Positions 13,622 through 14,013 of a stretch of DNA of 14,013 nt are shown one piece after another; the stretch's first letter is position 1; every line of letters begins with the position of its first letter. The notes beneath the pieces were generated by a model. The model saw only the letters and a program-made list of their open reading frames with translations, was not told the origin of the DNA and did no database searches. Location: the NCBI GenBank assembly GCA_964390695.1, contig CAYMKI010000078.1:1-14013 (forward strand), given 5' to 3'. The translations under genes were made by a program, and so were the position numbers. This DNA comes from CAWACC01 sp964390695 (GTDB lineage: Bacteria; Chlamydiota; Chlamydiia; Chlamydiales; Parachlamydiaceae).

Positions 13622-14013
13622 ATGCTCGAAGCCATTAGAACATATACACAATGCGCGCCTCAATCCAAACCAGCAACCTCTGGAGCAACTCAAGGCATCA
13701 TCTCTCAAATAGCCCAGTTAACCTGGTCTTTCATCAGCTCAAGCTATGCCTGCATGGGCCGCTCCATATCACCTATGGTTTCTCGTATAAGTGCTTTGAT
13801 ATATACACCTTCTCGAGAATCTCGAAGTAAAGTCCATAAACAGCAATGCGATCAAATTGTCAAAACATTTCGTGCGATCATAAGCACCTCCAATCCTGTC
13901 GTTCTGGAACCCAAGCCTACCACCTTTCTGTATCGGCCCAGACAATTAAGTTCTTGCAGGTTAGACTTACGCGGGTTGAATAAAGTCATCAGCATAGATA
14001 CAAACACCGGAAT
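13622..14013 (+). CDS. N-terminal part of a probable FAD-linked oxidase (partial)
   Basis: The ATG at 13622 follows GAGGAG (13609-13614) with a 7-nt spacer. The frame is open to the end of the window: 130 residues, 3' end missing. Residues 90-130 fit the start of a PCMH-type FAD-binding domain (FAD_binding_4), as in D-lactate dehydrogenase and DHCR24-like oxidases: a Pro-Val-x-Leu-x-x-Lys strand, FLYRPRQ, then LDLRGLNKVISIDTNTG, where the family usually continues into a VEPGVT/VEGMTT segment just beyond the window. The first 60 residues are unrelated, with a weakly hydrophobic stretch (IISQIAQLTWSFISS). It would bind FAD and oxidise a small-molecule or lipid substrate; the substrate cannot be told from this fragment. 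The assignment rests on a short recalled pattern. Confidence 0.55.
   Translation, partial: MLEAIRTYTQCAPQSKPATSGATQGIISQIAQLTWSFISSSYACMGRSISPMVSRISALIYTPSRESRSKVHKQQCDQIVKTFRAIISTSNPVVLEPKPTTFLYRPRQLSSCRLDLRGLNKVISIDTNTG

Overview
The window looks like a chromosomal segment of an environmental (amoeba-type) chlamydia, order Parachlamydiales, from an unfinished assembly: a run of 10 N lies at 3680-3689. The main evidence is the tight operon at 9937-12583. It encodes a 228-residue 2,3-bisphosphoglycerate-dependent phosphoglycerate mutase, a NifS-like protein and a NifU-like protein, in the order I remember for pgmA, nifS and nifU (CT722-CT721-CT720) of Chlamydia trachomatis. The mutase also has the form I remember for chlamydiae. 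A giant SNF2-type helicase and a giant helical-repeat protein fit the same group. I cannot assign a genus without a search.

Layout. 1-333 (+): 3' end of an unrecognised gene. 368-721 (+): unrecognised 117-residue protein. 732-773: hairpin between converging genes. 787-5880 (-): 1697-residue SNF2-family ATPase with about 900 residues of unrecognised N-terminal sequence and an SV40-like basic cluster; the N gap lies inside it. 5881-6152: AT-rich leader plus a 9-nt-phased repeat. 6153-9713 (-): 1186-residue protein with about nine 35-residue helical repeats. 9714-9936: divergent intergenic region. 9937-12583 (+): gpmA, nifS-like, nifU-like. 12584-13621: a gene-poor, repeat-built stretch of about 1 kb bounded by a perfect 38-bp inverted repeat, containing a hexamer array, a 96-bp tandem repeat and several hairpins. 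13622-14013 (+): 5' part of a probable FAD-linked oxidase, running off the window.

The most notable result is in the NifS/NifU pair. Both align well with their families but have lost the residues of the chemistry. The NifS-like protein has His206 where the PLP Schiff-base lysine should be and Ser329 where the catalytic cysteine should be, along with other lost PLP contacts. The NifU-like protein has lost all three IscU-type cluster cysteines and the assisting aspartate, but keeps a CxxC in its C-terminal Nfu domain. The genes are intact and tightly packed, so this reads as a repurposed pair of pseudoenzyme and Nfu carrier rather than decay. Whether it holds across all Chlamydiae needs an alignment I cannot run.

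The two giant minus-strand genes could encode host-directed proteins: one has eukaryote-like helicase features with a nuclear-localisation-like motif, the other is a long helical-repeat scaffold. That role is inference.
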